Assembly: GCA_028281825.1 (NCBI GenBank)
Contig: JANQJC010000016.1
Coordinates: 1-64,000 of the forward strand
Direction of reading: 5' to 3'
DNA from: Flavobacteriales bacterium
GTDB lineage: Bacteria > Bacteroidota > Bacteroidia > JANQJC01
Length of the DNA stretch: 64,000 nucleotides
The translations under genes were made by a program, and so were the position numbers. The notes under the pieces were generated by a model. That model was not told the DNA's origin. It did no database searches and saw only the letters and a list, made by a program, of their open reading frames with translations. Positions 42,487 through 53,107 of the stretch are shown in pieces (position 1 is the first letter of the stretch; every line of letters begins with the position of its first letter).

Positions 42487-45400
42487 ATGGCACGTAGTTA
42501 TACAAAGTTTCTGCTATCATTCTGGATGTTAGTGTTGGTTGTTGCCAATGGTGCAGCTCAGAATATTTCAGGTGTGATAAATATATACACCCCCGTTACT
42601 GCCATTGATAGGTGTGAGAATACTATCACCGTTGGAAGTTCTGCCGGTTTTAATGTGGGTGATAGGGCTTTGATTATACAAATGAAAGGTGCCCAAATTG
42701 ATCAAAGCAATACGGCTGCTTATGGGGACATAACCAGCTTGGGCTTTGCAGGTAATTATGAGATAGGCACTATAGCCACAATTACGGGTAATGATATCGT
42801 TTTTCAGAATGTGATGGTGAATGACTATGATGTAACTGGTTTGGTGCAACTGGTTAGGGTTCCCCAATATACAGATGTGACTATAAACGCTACCCTTACT
42901 TGCGACCCATGGAACGGTACGGTAGGAGGAGTCTTGATATTTGAGGCTTCAGGCACCGTTACCATGAACGCTGATATAGATGTGAGTGGGATGGGCTTCC
43001 GAGGAGGGAATAAATCATTGGAAGTATACAATGGTTGTTCTTCTATGGATTATTTCTATGACTATGCAAGTGGCTGGTCTGCGCAAAAGGGAGAAGGTAT
43101 AACACCCAATGTGCCCAATGCTGATGCGGGAATGGGTAAACTAGCCAACGGTGGTGGTGGAGGTAACCATGTGAATGGCGGCGGTGGCGGCGGTGGAAAT
43201 GGTGGCCTTGGTGGTAATGGTGGTAACCAATGGAATGGATGCCCTATTATTGATATAGGCGGGCGTGGTGGCTTAGCAATGACCTACAGCAATGCGGCAA
43301 GCAGGATATTCTTGGGCGGCGGCGGCGGTGGTGGCCATCAGAATGATGGAAGTAATTACGGTTCAGCTGGTACCAATGGTGGAGGTATTGTGCTTATTGA
43401 TGCTGGTACTATAGCGGGCAATGGGCAGCAAATTATAAGTAACGGGCTTGACCAAACTTTTTTAGCTGGTAGTGACGGCTCTGGTGGTGGTGGCGCAGGA
43501 GGAACGATTTTATTAAGCACTGGTACAATTACAGGTACGCTCAATGCTAATGCCGTAGGTGGTGAAGGGGGAAGTTGCAGTACTACTGGGCATGGCACTG
43601 GCGCCGGTGGTGGTGGCGGTGCCATTTGGGTTTCACAGGGTTCGGTTCCCGGTAGTGTTACTACTTCAGTTGCTGGAGGACCTAATGGAACACTATCAGA
43701 TAACACTTCTTACGGGGCACAGCCAGGGCAGCCTGGTACGGTGGTAACCAGTCTTACGGTTAATGAAGGTACTATAACTTTTACACCCAACCCAGCTCCA
43801 ACGGTTTCAAATAATGGCCCTATCTGCCCTGGTTTGGAGGTGACTTTATCAGGTCCAGCTATTCCAGGTGCTACATATAGCTGGACAGGACCAAATGGTT
43901 TCACATCAACAGACCAAAACCCTAGCTTGCCAAATGCTTCAGAGGCGATGGAAGGAACTTACCAATTAATAGTTACGGTAATGGGTTGCCAAAGCCAGCC
44001 TGGCACTACTGACTTGGTAGTTAATCCAGTGCCGTACGTCAACTTTACAGCAACAACAGCATGTGTAAACACACCAACGGCCTTCACGGATGCATCAAAT
44101 ATCAGCAGTGGAAGCTTGGATACTTACTCCTGGAGTTTTGCCGGTTATGGCAGTTCGTCTGATGTTAATCCCACCTTTGCGTTTCCCGTTGCAGGTACCC
44201 ATCAGATTAATTTAACCATATATTCGGATAATAATTGTCCTCATGACACGACTTTACCTGTAACTGTTGACCCAGCCCCATTGTCTGCATTTAGCGCCCC
44301 TGCGGTATGTGAGGGTAATCCTACAGTGTTTACTAATGGCACTTCGATTAGTCAAGGAACAATCACTTCAACTACATGGGATTTTGATGGCTTTGGAAAC
44401 TCTAATCAAACTGACCCTAGCTTCACTTTTCCTGTTGCGGGTGCACATGATGTTCAATTGAGTTCAACATCAGACCAGGGCTGTGTGCATGACACCACAA
44501 TAAGCATATTTGTGAATTATGCCCCAGATGTTGACTTTACATTTATGGATGGATGCTTGGGCACTGCCACTAACTTTACAGATGCAAGCTCTATCACCTT
44601 AGGCACATTAGTAAGCCGTGATTGGGATTTCAATGGTTATGGGTCTAACACCGGGTTAAATCCCACATTTAATTTTCCTATCGCCGGGGTGCATCCGGTA
44701 ACTTTGGAAGTAACATCAAATAGCGGTTGTGTTCATGATACCACAATTGATGTTACAGTATATCCAAGGCCTCATGTAGAATTTACTGCAACTACTGTGT
44801 GTGAGGGGCAAACAACTGACTTTACTGACATATCTAATATTGCAACTGGCACCATTGCCAGCCTTGCCTGGGATTTTGCAGGAGAAGGAACAGATGTAGG
44901 TGCAAATCCATCATTTACATTTACCAACATTGGGCAATTGCCTGTGACACTAACAGCTACATCAGACCAAGGGTGTGTGCATGATACTACCATATATGTA
45001 ACTGTTAATCCTACTCCCGTGGCAGACTTTGATTTTAATAATACCTGTCTGGGCTTACCAGCTTATTTTTGGAATCAATCTACTATAGCCCTTGGCGGAA
45101 CTATTACCGATTGGAGTTGGAGCTTCGGAGACCCACCTACCAATGGCACATCAACCGATGAAAACCCAGTGTATACCTATGGCACAGATGGTAGCTTTTC
45201 AGTGATGCTTACAGTTTCTACCGCTAATGGTTGTTCAAGTGACACTACACAGGATATACTTGTGAATGTACCACCAACGGCAAACTTTACCTATAATGAT
45301 GGATGTGAGGATACGCAGATAGCATTTACCAATACTAGTGTGAATGGCGGTGGTACTATCACAACGTATCAATGGGATTTCGGGGATTTTGCTAATATAC

Positions 45401-46818
45401 CCGCCCTGCCTAACTCGACTAGTTCTTTGCCAAGCCCTAACTTCACCTATTTTACACCGGGGGTTTATGATGTTGACTTAACCGTGACAGATGACAATGG
45501 TTGCTATGGTGGATTGATACAACAGGTAATAATATACCCTAATCCAACTGCGTCATTCACCTTTGATACTGCCTGTACGGGCAATGCCACATCGTTTACT
45601 GATATGAGTACGGTCCTTGGCGATGTGGTAGACGAATGGCTGTGGGATTTTGATTATGCGGGCAATACATCTACTCAGCAAAACCCTGCCTTTTCTTACC
45701 CACAACCTGGATTTTACAGTGTAGAGCTTACAGCTACAACAACCAATGGATGTAGCCATTCAACTTTTAGGAATATTGCGGTTTATGCAACACCTGAAGC
45801 AGATTTTGATTTGGACAATGTGTGTTTGAATGACAGTACCTCATTTGTGAACCTGTCTGAAATTGATGCTGACAGCATAAGTTTGTTTATCTGGGATTTT
45901 GGTGATGCAACCTTCTCGAATGATAGTTCACCAACACATTTGTATGCTGCTGAAGATACCTATACGGTGCAGCTCATCGCCGAGTCTAATCAAGGCTGTG
46001 CAGATACAATTATAAAACAAGCCACGGTGTATCCATTGCCAATAGCCAATTTCTCTTTTGACCCAGATGAAGGTTGTAAGCCTTTAACGGTTAGCTTTAC
46101 TGATGAGTCTACTATTTCTTCTGGTTCAATTACCAATTGGGGTTGGAATCTAGGTGCGGGTGTTACCTCACAGCGCTTCCCAACATTCACCTATACTAAT
46201 GATGGCGTTTATGATATTAGTCTATATGTGGTCTCAACCTATGGTTGTAGGGACACCGTGACACAAACGGATGTGATTACTGTATTTCCGAAGCCTACGG
46301 CTAAGTTTGCTGCCACACCGCCTGTTGTTGATGTGATTTATCCATTTGTTGAGTTTGCCGATGAATCCATTGGAGCAACCACATTCGATTTTTCATTAGG
46401 TGACGGGGCTTCGTCCAGTCAAAGGAATTTTACCCATGAGTATCCTGATACAGGGCATTATACTGTGGTGGAAATCGTTGAGAATCAATATGGATGCCTT
46501 GATACAGCTGAGATGGTAGTAGTTGTTACGCCTACGTTTGCTTTTTATGTTCCGAATGCATTTACCCCGAATGATGACCAAATAAACGATGAGTTTTATG
46601 GAAATGGAGTGGGTATTATCGAATGGCGAATGAGGATATTTAATCGCTGGGGGGAGGAAATTTTTTGGACAATGGACTATCAAAATATTTTTTGGGATGG
46701 AACCCATATGAAAACGGGTGAGCCTGTGCAAAATGGAATATATCAATACGATATTGTAGTGAGGGATTACACTGGAGAGAATCACCGATATAAGGGAGAT
46801 GTTAAACTGATAAGATAA
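42487..46818 (+). CDS. Giant T9SS type B adhesin with polyglycine and PKD domains
   Basis: A 1443-residue secreted protein. Order: signal peptide (1-26), a beta-rich N-terminal domain (~30-215), a glycine-rich region (~221-400) with runs [19 protein letters not shown] and similar, an Ig-like domain (~435-512), ten PKD-type domains (~515-1350), each ending in a pattern like [14 protein letters not shown], and a C-terminal CHU_C/gliding-type sorting domain [18 protein letters not shown] (from ~1353) through to GDVKLIR. Type B cargo is attached to the cell surface or released by T9SS. No catalytic motif is visible. kbl follows after 13 bp on the same strand, an odd pairing. Confidence 0.93.
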   Translation: MARSYTKFLLSFWMLVLVVANGAAQNISGVINIYTPVTAIDRCENTITVGSSAGFNVGDRALIIQMKGAQIDQSNTAAYGDITSLGFAGNYEIGTIATITGNDIVFQNVMVNDYDVTGLVQLVRVPQYTDVTINATLTCDPWNGTVGGVLIFEASGTVTMNADIDVSGMGFRGGNKSLEVYNGCSSMDYFYDYASGWSAQKGEGITPNVPNADAGMGKLANGGGGGNHVNGGGGGGGNGGLGGNGGNQWNGCPIIDIGGRGGLAMTYSNAASRIFLGGGGGGGHQNDGSNYGSAGTNGGGIVLIDAGTIAGNGQQIISNGLDQTFLAGSDGSGGGGAGGTILLSTGTITGTLNANAVGGEGGSCSTTGHGTGAGGGGGAIWVSQGSVPGSVTTSVAGGPNGTLSDNTSYGAQPGQPGTVVTSLTVNEGTITFTPNPAPTVSNNGPICPGLEVTLSGPAIPGATYSWTGPNGFTSTDQNPSLPNASEAMEGTYQLIVTVMGCQSQPGTTDLVVNPVPYVNFTATTACVNTPTAFTDASNISSGSLDTYSWSFAGYGSSSDVNPTFAFPVAGTHQINLTIYSDNNCPHDTTLPVTVDPAPLSAFSAPAVCEGNPTVFTNGTSISQGTITSTTWDFDGFGNSNQTDPSFTFPVAGAHDVQLSSTSDQGCVHDTTISIFVNYAPDVDFTFMDGCLGTATNFTDASSITLGTLVSRDWDFNGYGSNTGLNPTFNFPIAGVHPVTLEVTSNSGCVHDTTIDVTVYPRPHVEFTATTVCEGQTTDFTDISNIATGTIASLAWDFAGEGTDVGANPSFTFTNIGQLPVTLTATSDQGCVHDTTIYVTVNPTPVADFDFNNTCLGLPAYFWNQSTIALGGTITDWSWSFGDPPTNGTSTDENPVYTYGTDGSFSVMLTVSTANGCSSDTTQDILVNVPPTANFTYNDGCEDTQIAFTNTSVNGGGTITTYQWDFGDFANIPALPNSTSSLPSPNFTYFTPGVYDVDLTVTDDNGCYGGLIQQVIIYPNPTASFTFDTACTGNATSFTDMSTVLGDVVDEWLWDFDYAGNTSTQQNPAFSYPQPGFYSVELTATTTNGCSHSTFRNIAVYATPEADFDLDNVCLNDSTSFVNLSEIDADSISLFIWDFGDATFSNDSSPTHLYAAEDTYTVQLIAESNQGCADTIIKQATVYPLPIANFSFDPDEGCKPLTVSFTDESTISSGSITNWGWNLGAGVTSQRFPTFTYTNDGVYDISLYVVSTYGCRDTVTQTDVITVFPKPTAKFAATPPVVDVIYPFVEFADESIGATTFDFSLGDGASSSQRNFTHEYPDTGHYTVVEIVENQYGCLDTAEMVVVVTPTFAFYVPNAFTPNDDQINDEFYGNGVGIIEWRMRIFNRWGEEIFWTMDYQNIFWDGTHMKTGEPVQNGIYQYDIVVRDYTGENHRYKGDVKLIR

Positions 46819-46831
46819 ACCAACCAATAAC

Positions 46832-48019
46832 ATGCTGGGAGACTACCAAAAGTTTTTACAAAAGGAATTACAATCAATTGAAGAAGCAGGACTATATAAG
46901 AGAGAAAGGATAATTACTAGTCCGCAAGGCGCCGAGATAAAGGTAAAAGGGAAAACGGTATTTAATTTCTGTGCTAATAACTACCTGGGGCTTTCATCAC
47001 ACCCGAAAGTGATTGAAGCTGCAAAGAGCGCATTAGATACCCATGGCTATGGCATGTCGTCGGTCAGGTTTATCTGTGGTACGCAGGATATCCATAAAAC
47101 CCTGGAAGAAAAGATATCTTCATTTCTAGGAATGGAGGATACTATATTATATGCAGCCTGCTTTGATGCAAATGGGGGTGTATTTGAACCGCTTTTCGGC
47201 CCTGAAGATGCATTGATTTCGGATGAATTAAACCATGCCTCTATTATAGATGGTGTAAGGCTATGTAAAGCTGCCCGTTATCGTTACAAGCATAGCAATA
47301 TGGCTGACCTGGAAGAGCAATTGAAGCAATCTCAAGTTCAACGCCATAGAATTATCATCACTGATGGTGTATTCAGTATGGATGGAGATATAGCCAAACT
47401 GGATAAGATATGTGACCTTGCCGAGCAATACAATGCCCTAGTGTTGGTAGACGATAGTCATGCAACGGGTTTTATCGGTAAAACCGGGCGCGGTAGTGCA
47501 GAGTATAATGGTGTGATGAGTAGGGTGGACATTATTACCAGTACTCTGGGTAAGGCATTAGGCGGTGCAATGGGAGGCTTCACCAGCGGTAAGAAAGAGA
47601 TAATAGATATGTTGCGCCAACGCTCGAGGCCCTATTTGTTCTCTAACTCTTTGGCACCTTCGATAGTTGGCGCTGCTATCCAGGTTTTTGACCTATTAAG
47701 TTCCACTACGGAACTAAGAGACAAATTGGAAAGCCACACCCAATATTTTAAAAAAGGTATTCGCAAGGCGGGTTTTGATATTAAGGAGGGTGACTCACCA
47801 ATTGTGCCCATCATGCTGTACGATGCTAAAGTCTCACAAATCTTCGCTGATAAACTGTTGCAAGAAGGCATATATGTAATAGGCTTTTTCTACCCCGTAG
47901 TTGCCAAGGGGCAAGCCCGGATAAGAGTGCAAATTTCAGCCGCCCATGAAACTGAGCATTTAGATAAGGCAGTAGCCGCTTTTGAGAAAATAGGTAAAGA
48001 GCTTGGAGTGGTTAAATAA
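46832..48019 (+). CDS. kbl: Glycine C-acetyltransferase (2-amino-3-ketobutyrate CoA ligase)
   Basis: A 395-residue PLP enzyme that splits 2-amino-3-ketobutyrate to glycine and acetyl-CoA in threonine breakdown. Diagnostic parts: [42 protein letters not shown], the substrate loop [32 protein letters not shown] and the PLP lysine in [16 protein letters not shown]. Length and RFICGTQ favour Kbl over BioF or serine palmitoyltransferase. No tdh partner is adjacent. Confidence 0.94.
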   Translation: MLGDYQKFLQKELQSIEEAGLYKRERIITSPQGAEIKVKGKTVFNFCANNYLGLSSHPKVIEAAKSALDTHGYGMSSVRFICGTQDIHKTLEEKISSFLGMEDTILYAACFDANGGVFEPLFGPEDALISDELNHASIIDGVRLCKAARYRYKHSNMADLEEQLKQSQVQRHRIIITDGVFSMDGDIAKLDKICDLAEQYNALVLVDDSHATGFIGKTGRGSAEYNGVMSRVDIITSTLGKALGGAMGGFTSGKKEIIDMLRQRSRPYLFSNSLAPSIVGAAIQVFDLLSSTTELRDKLESHTQYFKKGIRKAGFDIKEGDSPIVPIMLYDAKVSQIFADKLLQEGIYVIGFFYPVVAKGQARIRVQISAAHETEHLDKAVAAFEKIGKELGVVK

Positions 48020-48034
48020 TTCCTTTCAGTTCCA

Positions 48035-48084
48035 TTGCACAATTAGAAAATTAGTTTTAACTTTGCAGCCCCAAATTTTAGGGG
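48035..48084 (+). promoter_or_regulatory. Promoter and leader hairpin of the rplM operon
   Basis: TTG at 48035-48037, 20 nt, TAACTTTG at 48058-48065 (exact). The ~50-nt leader begins with CCCC..GGGG (48069-48084), a possible site for ribosomal-protein feedback. The latter is inference only. Confidence 0.65.
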
Positions 48085-48122
48085 AATAGGACATTTATAA
48101 ACCACAATATTAACTGAAAGCT

Positions 48123-48578
48123 GTGGATACATTGAGTTATAAGACCGTTTCTGCTAACAAGGAAACTGCAAATAAAGAGTGGTTGGTGGTAGATGCTGAA
48201 GGCCAGGTTTTAGGCCGTTTAGCTTCTAAAGTTGCCAAGCTACTTCGTGGAAAGCACAAGACAAACTTCACCCCTCATGCTGATTGCGGTGATAACGTAA
48301 TCGTTTTGAACGCTGAGAAGGTAAAACTTACAGGTGCTAAGTGGGAAGATAGAAACATTATCCACTACACAGGTTACCCAGGTGGGCAAAGGATTACCAA
48401 TCCTGCTGAAGTATTGCGCAAACACCCTGAGAGGCTGATTGAGAAAGCAGTGAAAGGGATGTTGCCAAAAAATAAATTGGGTAGCCAACTTTACAGAAAC
48501 CTATATGTGTATGTAGGTGGTGAGCATGGTCATGAAGGTCAACAACCAAAACAATTCGACATTAATTCTTTAAAATAA
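48123..48578 (+). CDS. rplM: Large ribosomal subunit protein uL13
   Basis: A 151-residue L13 with a GTG start giving the Bacteroidetes-type N-terminus MDTLSYKTVSANKETANKEW. Typical segments: VVDAEGQVLGRLASKVAKLLRGKHKTNFTPHADCGDNVIVLNAEKV and YTGYPGG. First gene of the rplM-rpsI-rpsB-tsf operon; rpsI begins 4 bp after its stop. Confidence 0.97.
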   Translation: MDTLSYKTVSANKETANKEWLVVDAEGQVLGRLASKVAKLLRGKHKTNFTPHADCGDNVIVLNAEKVKLTGAKWEDRNIIHYTGYPGGQRITNPAEVLRKHPERLIEKAVKGMLPKNKLGSQLYRNLYVYVGGEHGHEGQQPKQFDINSLK

Positions 48579-48582
48579 TTTC

Positions 48583-48969
48583 ATGGAAGTTATCAATACC
48601 TTAGGTAGAAGGAAGACAGCTATCGCCCGTATATACATTAGCAAAGGAAAGGGCAATGTGGTTGTGAACAATAAAGACTATAAAGAGTTTTTTCCATCTC
48701 CGTTATTGCAGAAAACCTTAATGGATCCATTTGAAGTTGTGAGCGAAGCGGGCAACTTTGATGTTAAAGCCAATGTAAGGGGTGGTGGTATCAGCGGACA
48801 GGCTGAAGCTATTAGGCTTGCTATTTCAAGAGCTTTGGTTGAGTACAACGAAGAAAATCGCCCTGCTCTTAAGGCTAAAGGTTACCTAACCCGTGACCCA
48901 AGAATGGTTGAAAGAAAGAAATTTGGACAGAAGAAAGCAAGGAAACGCTTCCAGTTCAGCAAACGTTAA
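48583..48969 (+). CDS. rpsI: Small ribosomal subunit protein uS9
   Basis: A 128-residue S9. It starts MEVINTLGRRKTAIARIYISKGKGNVVVNNK and ends with the conserved basic tail KKFGQKKARKRFQFSKR that reaches the P-site tRNA. Signature GGGISGQAEAIRLAISRAL is complete. Second gene of the operon. Confidence 0.97.
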   Translation: MEVINTLGRRKTAIARIYISKGKGNVVVNNKDYKEFFPSPLLQKTLMDPFEVVSEAGNFDVKANVRGGGISGQAEAIRLAISRALVEYNEENRPALKAKGYLTRDPRMVERKKFGQKKARKRFQFSKR

Positions 48970-48996
48970 TATTTTAGAAATCTTAGTAATATCTCA

Positions 48997-49791
48997 ATGT
49001 CAGATAACAAAAAATTCGAGCAATTTCTAGACGCAGGTGTTCACTTCGGACACTTGAAAAGAAAGTGGAATCCAGCAATGTCGCCGTATATTTTCGCGGA
49101 GAAGAATGGCATCCACATCATTGACCTGAACAAAACTATCGCCAAGCTAGATGAAGCAGCTGCTGCTATGAAGCAAATCGCTAAGTCAGGAAAAAAGATA
49201 CTTTTCATAGGTACCAAAAAGCAAGCTAAAAGCATTATTGCTGAGCATGCTGGTAGGGTGAATATGCCTTTTGTAGTGGAGCGTTGGCCAGGTGGAATGC
49301 TCACTAACTTTGCAACTATCCGCAAAGCGGTTAGAAAAATGGGAATGCTTGAAAAAATGTCGAATGACGGCACCATGGACAACGTTTCTAAGAAAGAAAG
49401 GTTGATGTTGGGGCGTCAGAAAGAGAAATTACAAAAAGATTTCGGTAGCATTGCCGACCTTAACAGGTTACCAGCAGCGTTATTTATCGTTGATATTTCA
49501 AAAGAGCACATCGCGGTTGCTGAAGCTCATAAGCTAAACATCCCAACATTTGGTGTGGTTGATACAAACTCAAACCCAAATGAAGTTGATTTTGCTATTC
49601 CTGCTAACGATGACGCAGCTAAGTCAATCGAGTTGGTTGTATCTTCCGTAGCTGATGCTATTACTGAAGGCTTGGCTGAGAGAAAGGCAAGTAAAGGCAA
49701 AGATGTGGAAGCCGCAGCCGAAGAAGTAGAAGGCAAGATGGATGAAGCATTGGAGAAAAAGACAAAGAAAAGAGAAGAAGAAAAAGCTTAA
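48997..49791 (+). CDS. rpsB: Small ribosomal subunit protein uS2
   Basis: A 264-residue S2 with [44 protein letters not shown], the [16 protein letters not shown] signature and [21 protein letters not shown] charged C-terminal extension ([28 protein letters not shown]) is usual for Bacteroidetes. tsf follows after 29 bp. Confidence 0.97.
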   Translation: MSDNKKFEQFLDAGVHFGHLKRKWNPAMSPYIFAEKNGIHIIDLNKTIAKLDEAAAAMKQIAKSGKKILFIGTKKQAKSIIAEHAGRVNMPFVVERWPGGMLTNFATIRKAVRKMGMLEKMSNDGTMDNVSKKERLMLGRQKEKLQKDFGSIADLNRLPAALFIVDISKEHIAVAEAHKLNIPTFGVVDTNSNPNEVDFAIPANDDAAKSIELVVSSVADAITEGLAERKASKGKDVEAAAEEVEGKMDEALEKKTKKREEEKA

Positions 49792-49820
49792 TTATAACTA
49801 TAGTTTAGTAAAGATTTAAA

Positions 49821-50645
49821 ATGGCAATTACAGCAGCAGACGTAAATAAATTAAGACAACAGACAGGCGCAGGTATGATGGACTGCAAAAATGCACTTGT
49901 TGAAGCGAATGGTGATTTTGAAGCAGCAGTAGATATTTTAAGAAAGAAAGGCCAGAAAGTTGCGGCTAAGAGGTCTGACCGTGAAGCTTCAGAAGGATTA
50001 GTTATTGGCAAGACTACTGCAGATAGTTCTAGAGGAGTATTAGTAGTAGTAAACTGCGAAACAGATTTCGTTGCTAAGAACGATGCTTTTGGTGAATTTG
50101 CTAATAGTATTGTAGACTTAGCCATTGAGAAAAACCCAGCTAGCCTTGAAGAGCTTCTTGAGCTTGACCTTAATGGTAAATCAGTGACTGATGCCGTTAC
50201 CAACGAAATAGGTAAGATAGGTGAGAAGATTGAAGTGTCTGGCTATGAGGTTGTAGAAGCTGCACATGTAGTTGCTTACAACCACCCAGGAAATAAGATA
50301 GCTTCAATAGTTGGATTGAATAAAGATGGTTTTGCTGAGATAGCAAAAGAAATGGCAATGCAAGTTGCAGCTATGGCTCCGGTAGCAGTTGATAAAGATG
50401 ACGTGCCACAGAATGTAATCGACAAGGAATTGGAGATTGGCCGTGAGCTTGCTGCCCAAGAAGGCAAGCCGGCTGATATGCTTGACAAGATAGCTCAAGG
50501 TAAGTTAGGTAAGTTCTTTAAAGAAAGCACCTTGCTTAACCAAGCATTTATTCGAGAGAACAAGAAGAGCATCAGGCAATATTTACAAGAACAAGATAAA
50601 GAGTTGACAGTTACAGGGTTCAAAAGAATTTCACTCGCCAACTAA
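49821..50645 (+). CDS. tsf: Elongation factor Ts
   Basis: A 274-residue EF-Ts that recharges EF-Tu with GTP. The N-terminal UBA-like part has [37 protein letters not shown]; the core has [16 protein letters not shown] and [18 protein letters not shown]. Length is normal. Last gene before a strong terminator. Confidence 0.97.
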   Translation: MAITAADVNKLRQQTGAGMMDCKNALVEANGDFEAAVDILRKKGQKVAAKRSDREASEGLVIGKTTADSSRGVLVVVNCETDFVAKNDAFGEFANSIVDLAIEKNPASLEELLELDLNGKSVTDAVTNEIGKIGEKIEVSGYEVVEAAHVVAYNHPGNKIASIVGLNKDGFAEIAKEMAMQVAAMAPVAVDKDDVPQNVIDKELEIGRELAAQEGKPADMLDKIAQGKLGKFFKESTLLNQAFIRENKKSIRQYLQEQDKELTVTGFKRISLAN

Positions 50646-50655
50646 AAATAACGAG

Positions 50656-50687
50656 AATGGGGAATTATTTAATTCCCCATTTTTTTT
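50656..50687 (+). terminator. Intrinsic terminator of the rplM-tsf operon
   Basis: AATGGGGAATT, loop ATTT, AATTCCCCATT, then T-run to 50687. Perfect 11-bp stem. Confidence 0.92.
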
Positions 50688-50721
50688 GCCCGAACTAAAA
50701 CAAAAGCTACCATATAACCAC

Positions 50722-51429
50722 ATGAAATACAATAGGATACTACTTAAGCTAAGCGGTGAAGCCCTTATGGGGGATCAACAATTTGGAATAGATAACAACC
50801 GAATTAGTCAATATGCACAGGATATTAAAGTTGCCGTTGATAATGGAGTTCAAGTAGGTGTTGTGATTGGTGGTGGAAATATATTTAGGGGAGTGCAAGC
50901 GTCTCAAGGTGGCATGGATAGGGTACAGGGTGACTACATGGGTATGTTGGCTACCGTAATTAACGGGATGGCGTTGCAAGCAGCTTTAGAGGCTATAGGG
51001 GTACAAACCAGGCTTCAAACAGCGATAAAGATGGAGGAAGTGGCCGAGCCTTTTATCAGGAGAAAAGCTATCAGGCATTTGGAAAAAGGGCGTGTAGTGA
51101 TTTTCGGGGCTGGTACCGGCAATCCATATTTCACAACAGACTCAGCGGCTTCACTTAGGGCTATTGAGATTGAGGCGGACGTTATTCTTAAAGGTACTCG
51201 AGTAGATGGTATTTACTCCGCTGACCCAGAGAAAGATGCAAGTGCAGTTAAGTTTGATACCATCACTTTTAATGAGGTATATGAGCGCGGGCTGAATGTA
51301 ATGGACCTTACAGCCTTTACACTTTGTAACGAGAATAAACTGCCGATTATCGTGTTTGACATGAACAAGCAAGGTAATCTTGCAAAGGTGCTCAATGGTG
51401 AGCGTATCGGCACACTGGTGGATGCCTAA
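50722..51429 (+). CDS. pyrH: Uridylate kinase
   Basis: A 235-residue UMP kinase from the ATG at 50722 ([22 protein letters not shown]). An upstream in-frame TTG falls inside the terminator T-run and is rejected. Motifs: [12 protein letters not shown], the [18 protein letters not shown] dimer helix, [23 protein letters not shown] and [16 protein letters not shown]. It lies between the rplM-tsf operon and frr, the usual bacterial order, although a terminator separates it from tsf here. Confidence 0.96.
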   Translation: MKYNRILLKLSGEALMGDQQFGIDNNRISQYAQDIKVAVDNGVQVGVVIGGGNIFRGVQASQGGMDRVQGDYMGMLATVINGMALQAALEAIGVQTRLQTAIKMEEVAEPFIRRKAIRHLEKGRVVIFGAGTGNPYFTTDSAASLRAIEIEADVILKGTRVDGIYSADPEKDASAVKFDTITFNEVYERGLNVMDLTAFTLCNENKLPIIVFDMNKQGNLAKVLNGERIGTLVDA

Positions 51430-51490
51430 CAGCCACTATATCAACAAAAACATATTTTTTATACCTTTCGCCTCCTAAATCATAAAGGAT

Positions 51491-52054
51491 ATGGACGAAG
51501 AAGTAAAATTTGCTATCGATAGCGCCAAAGAGCAAATGGAAGGCGCAATCAAACATCTTGAAGTTGAATTGCAGAAAGTGAGGGCAGGTAAGGCAAGCCC
51601 AATGATGCTTGATAGTGTTGTAGTGGCTTACTATGGCACTAATCAACCCCTAAAGAATGTAGCGAACGTTAATACTTCAGATGCAAGAACATTGGTTGTT
51701 CAGCCTTTTGAGAAACAAATGTTGCAAGACATAGAGAAAGCTATAATTGATGCCAATCTGGGGCTCACTCCAGCCAACGATGGTAATTTGATACGTATTA
51801 ATGTTCCGCCATTAACAGAGGAGCGTAGGAAAGAATTAGTGAAGCAATCACGTACTGAATTAGAGCATTGCAAGGTATCTATCAGGACGGCGAGGAAGGA
51901 GGCGAACGATTATATAAAAGACCTTGTGAAGAAGGGTCTTTCTGAAGATTTGGGAAAAGATGCAGAGAATGATGTGCAGGAACTAACCAATACATACACC
52001 ACTAAGGCAGATAGACATCTAGAGCGGAAAGAAAGCGAAATTATGACCGTTTAA
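51491..52054 (+). CDS. frr: Ribosome recycling factor
   Basis: A 187-residue RRF. Recognised by the helical start KEQMEGAIKHLEVELQKVRAGKASPMMLDSVVVAYYG, the domain II segment VQPFEKQMLQDIEKAIIDANLGLTPANDGNLIRINVPPLTEERRKEL and the C-terminal helix. TACCTTTC at 51472-51479 (7/8) may be a -7 box, so it can be expressed apart from pyrH, 61 bp upstream. Confidence 0.97.
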   Translation: MDEEVKFAIDSAKEQMEGAIKHLEVELQKVRAGKASPMMLDSVVVAYYGTNQPLKNVANVNTSDARTLVVQPFEKQMLQDIEKAIIDANLGLTPANDGNLIRINVPPLTEERRKELVKQSRTELEHCKVSIRTARKEANDYIKDLVKKGLSEDLGKDAENDVQELTNTYTTKADRHLERKESEIMTV

Positions 52055-52075
52055 TGGGCGATTGCGGAATATTCC

Positions 52076-52207
52076 TATCTTTGTATTGTAATAACACTTT
52101 AATATACTTATTAAGACCAACAACTTTTTGCAAATATTAATGTCTTCCATTTTGTATTTGCGAAGATTAATCCAATCCAATCTAAATCCCTAATTCTCAC
52201 TTATAAC
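52076..52207 (+). promoter_or_regulatory. Promoter box and long leader of the RRM-protein gene
   Basis: TATCTTTG at 52076-52083 (exact) lies 124 nt before the start codon. The leader is A/T-rich and holds two imperfect direct repeats, TTGCAAATATTAA (52128-52140) and TTGCGAAGATTAA (52158-52170), 30 bp apart, and a TCCAATCCAATC run. Unusually long compared with other leaders in the window. Confidence 0.5.
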
Positions 52208-52486
52208 ATGAACATTTACGTAGGAAATCTCCACTATCATTTAGAGGAGTCACAATTGAAAGATGCTTTTAGCCAACACGGACAGGTTGAAAGCGTAAAA
52301 ATTATCATTGACAAGTTTACAGGTCGCTCAAAAGGTTTTGGGTTTGTTGAAATGCCTAACGATGGTGAAGGACAAGCTGCAATCGATGCTCTTGACGGAA
52401 CTGAATTGCAAGGTCGTACTATGAGGGTAAACGAAGCAAGGCCTCCAAAGCCCAGGGAAGAAAGAGCCCCAAGAAACGACTATTAA
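52208..52486 (+). CDS. Small RRM-type RNA-binding protein
   Basis: A 92-residue single RNA recognition motif. RNP2 is IYVGNL (residues 3-8) and RNP1 is KGFGFVEM (42-49), both with the RNA-stacking aromatics. A short basic, Pro/Arg-rich tail (ARPPKPREERAPRNDY) follows. Bacterial proteins of this kind are often cold-induced RNA chaperones; the long leader fits post-transcriptional control. It has its own terminator. Confidence 0.93.
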   Translation: MNIYVGNLHYHLEESQLKDAFSQHGQVESVKIIIDKFTGRSKGFGFVEMPNDGEGQAAIDALDGTELQGRTMRVNEARPPKPREERAPRNDY

Positions 52487-52506
52487 TTAGCATATAGTAA
52501 TTTTTG

Positions 52507-52531
52507 AAAGGAGCTTAGTGCTCCTTTTTTT
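52507..52531. terminator. Terminator of the RRM-protein gene
   Basis: AAAGGAGC, loop TTAGT, GCTCCTTT, then T-run. On the reverse strand it lies just after the M23 peptidase stop and may serve that gene too. Confidence 0.85.
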
Positions 52532-52542
52532 ATGCCTATTTC

Positions 52543-53073
52543 TCAACTGCCATTAAGCAATGGAGTAGGGTTGATATACCACATTTTCATGTGGGGTTGA
52601 TGCTTACTATCGGCATTCCATGGATAAGGTATCATGGTGAGGATGGTGTAATGAAGGTGAGGTGACTTTCCAGCGGCATTGCCTGACGAGCCTACCGTAC
52701 CAATTGTTGTACCTTTTTTTACAAAATCAAACGTTGAGACCTTGCTTTCTTTCAGGTGCGCATAATAATGCAATCTCCACTTTGGGCCTAAGACTAGCAA
52801 CACCTTTCCGCCCCTACCCATAATTCCATTGAAAACCACCATACCATGTGTGGCTGAAAGCACGTTTTTACCTTCTCTCGCGAATATATCCACACCTTTA
52901 TGCGTAACAGACTTACCCCATGGGTAATACCAAAATGATTCTTGATTATAATCACCTCGGGAGGCTCCTTCAACTGGCATTACATAAGATTGCGGTATCA
53001 ATAGTCCGATTATGAATACTGTAAATATCAATGCCAGAAGCCAAAGGCTTATACGTTTTAATTTTCGTTTCAT
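52543..53073 (-). CDS. M23-family (LytM) metallopeptidase, membrane-anchored
   Basis: A 176-residue protein with one N-terminal transmembrane segment (about residues 9-27). The LytM domain has the zinc ligands in THKGVDIFAREG (His, Asp) and SPHLHYTI (HxH), with the intermediate HYYAHL strand. No coiled coil or other domain is present, so this is a minimal enzyme acting on peptidoglycan crosslinks in the periplasm. All expected zinc residues are there. It follows the GH31 gene on the same strand with a 34-bp gap and may share its transcript. Confidence 0.9.
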   Translation of the reverse strand: MKRKLKRISLWLLALIFTVFIIGLLIPQSYVMPVEGASRGDYNQESFWYYPWGKSVTHKGVDIFAREGKNVLSATHGMVVFNGIMGRGGKVLLVLGPKWRLHYYAHLKESKVSTFDFVKKGTTIGTVGSSGNAAGKSPHLHYTILTMIPYPWNADSKHQPHMKMWYINPTPLLNGS

Positions 53074-53107
53074 AGGTGTTATAAGAACAACGAAAATAAA
53101 AGTGGAA

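Noticed and set aside
43356-43706. Proline-rich antisense frame of 116 codons
   Set aside because: It is the reverse complement of the polyglycine region; Gly codons read backwards as Pro/Ala.
46396-46833. Antisense frame of 145 codons at the end of the adhesin gene
   Set aside because: It lies fully antisense to the conserved sorting domain and has no start signals.
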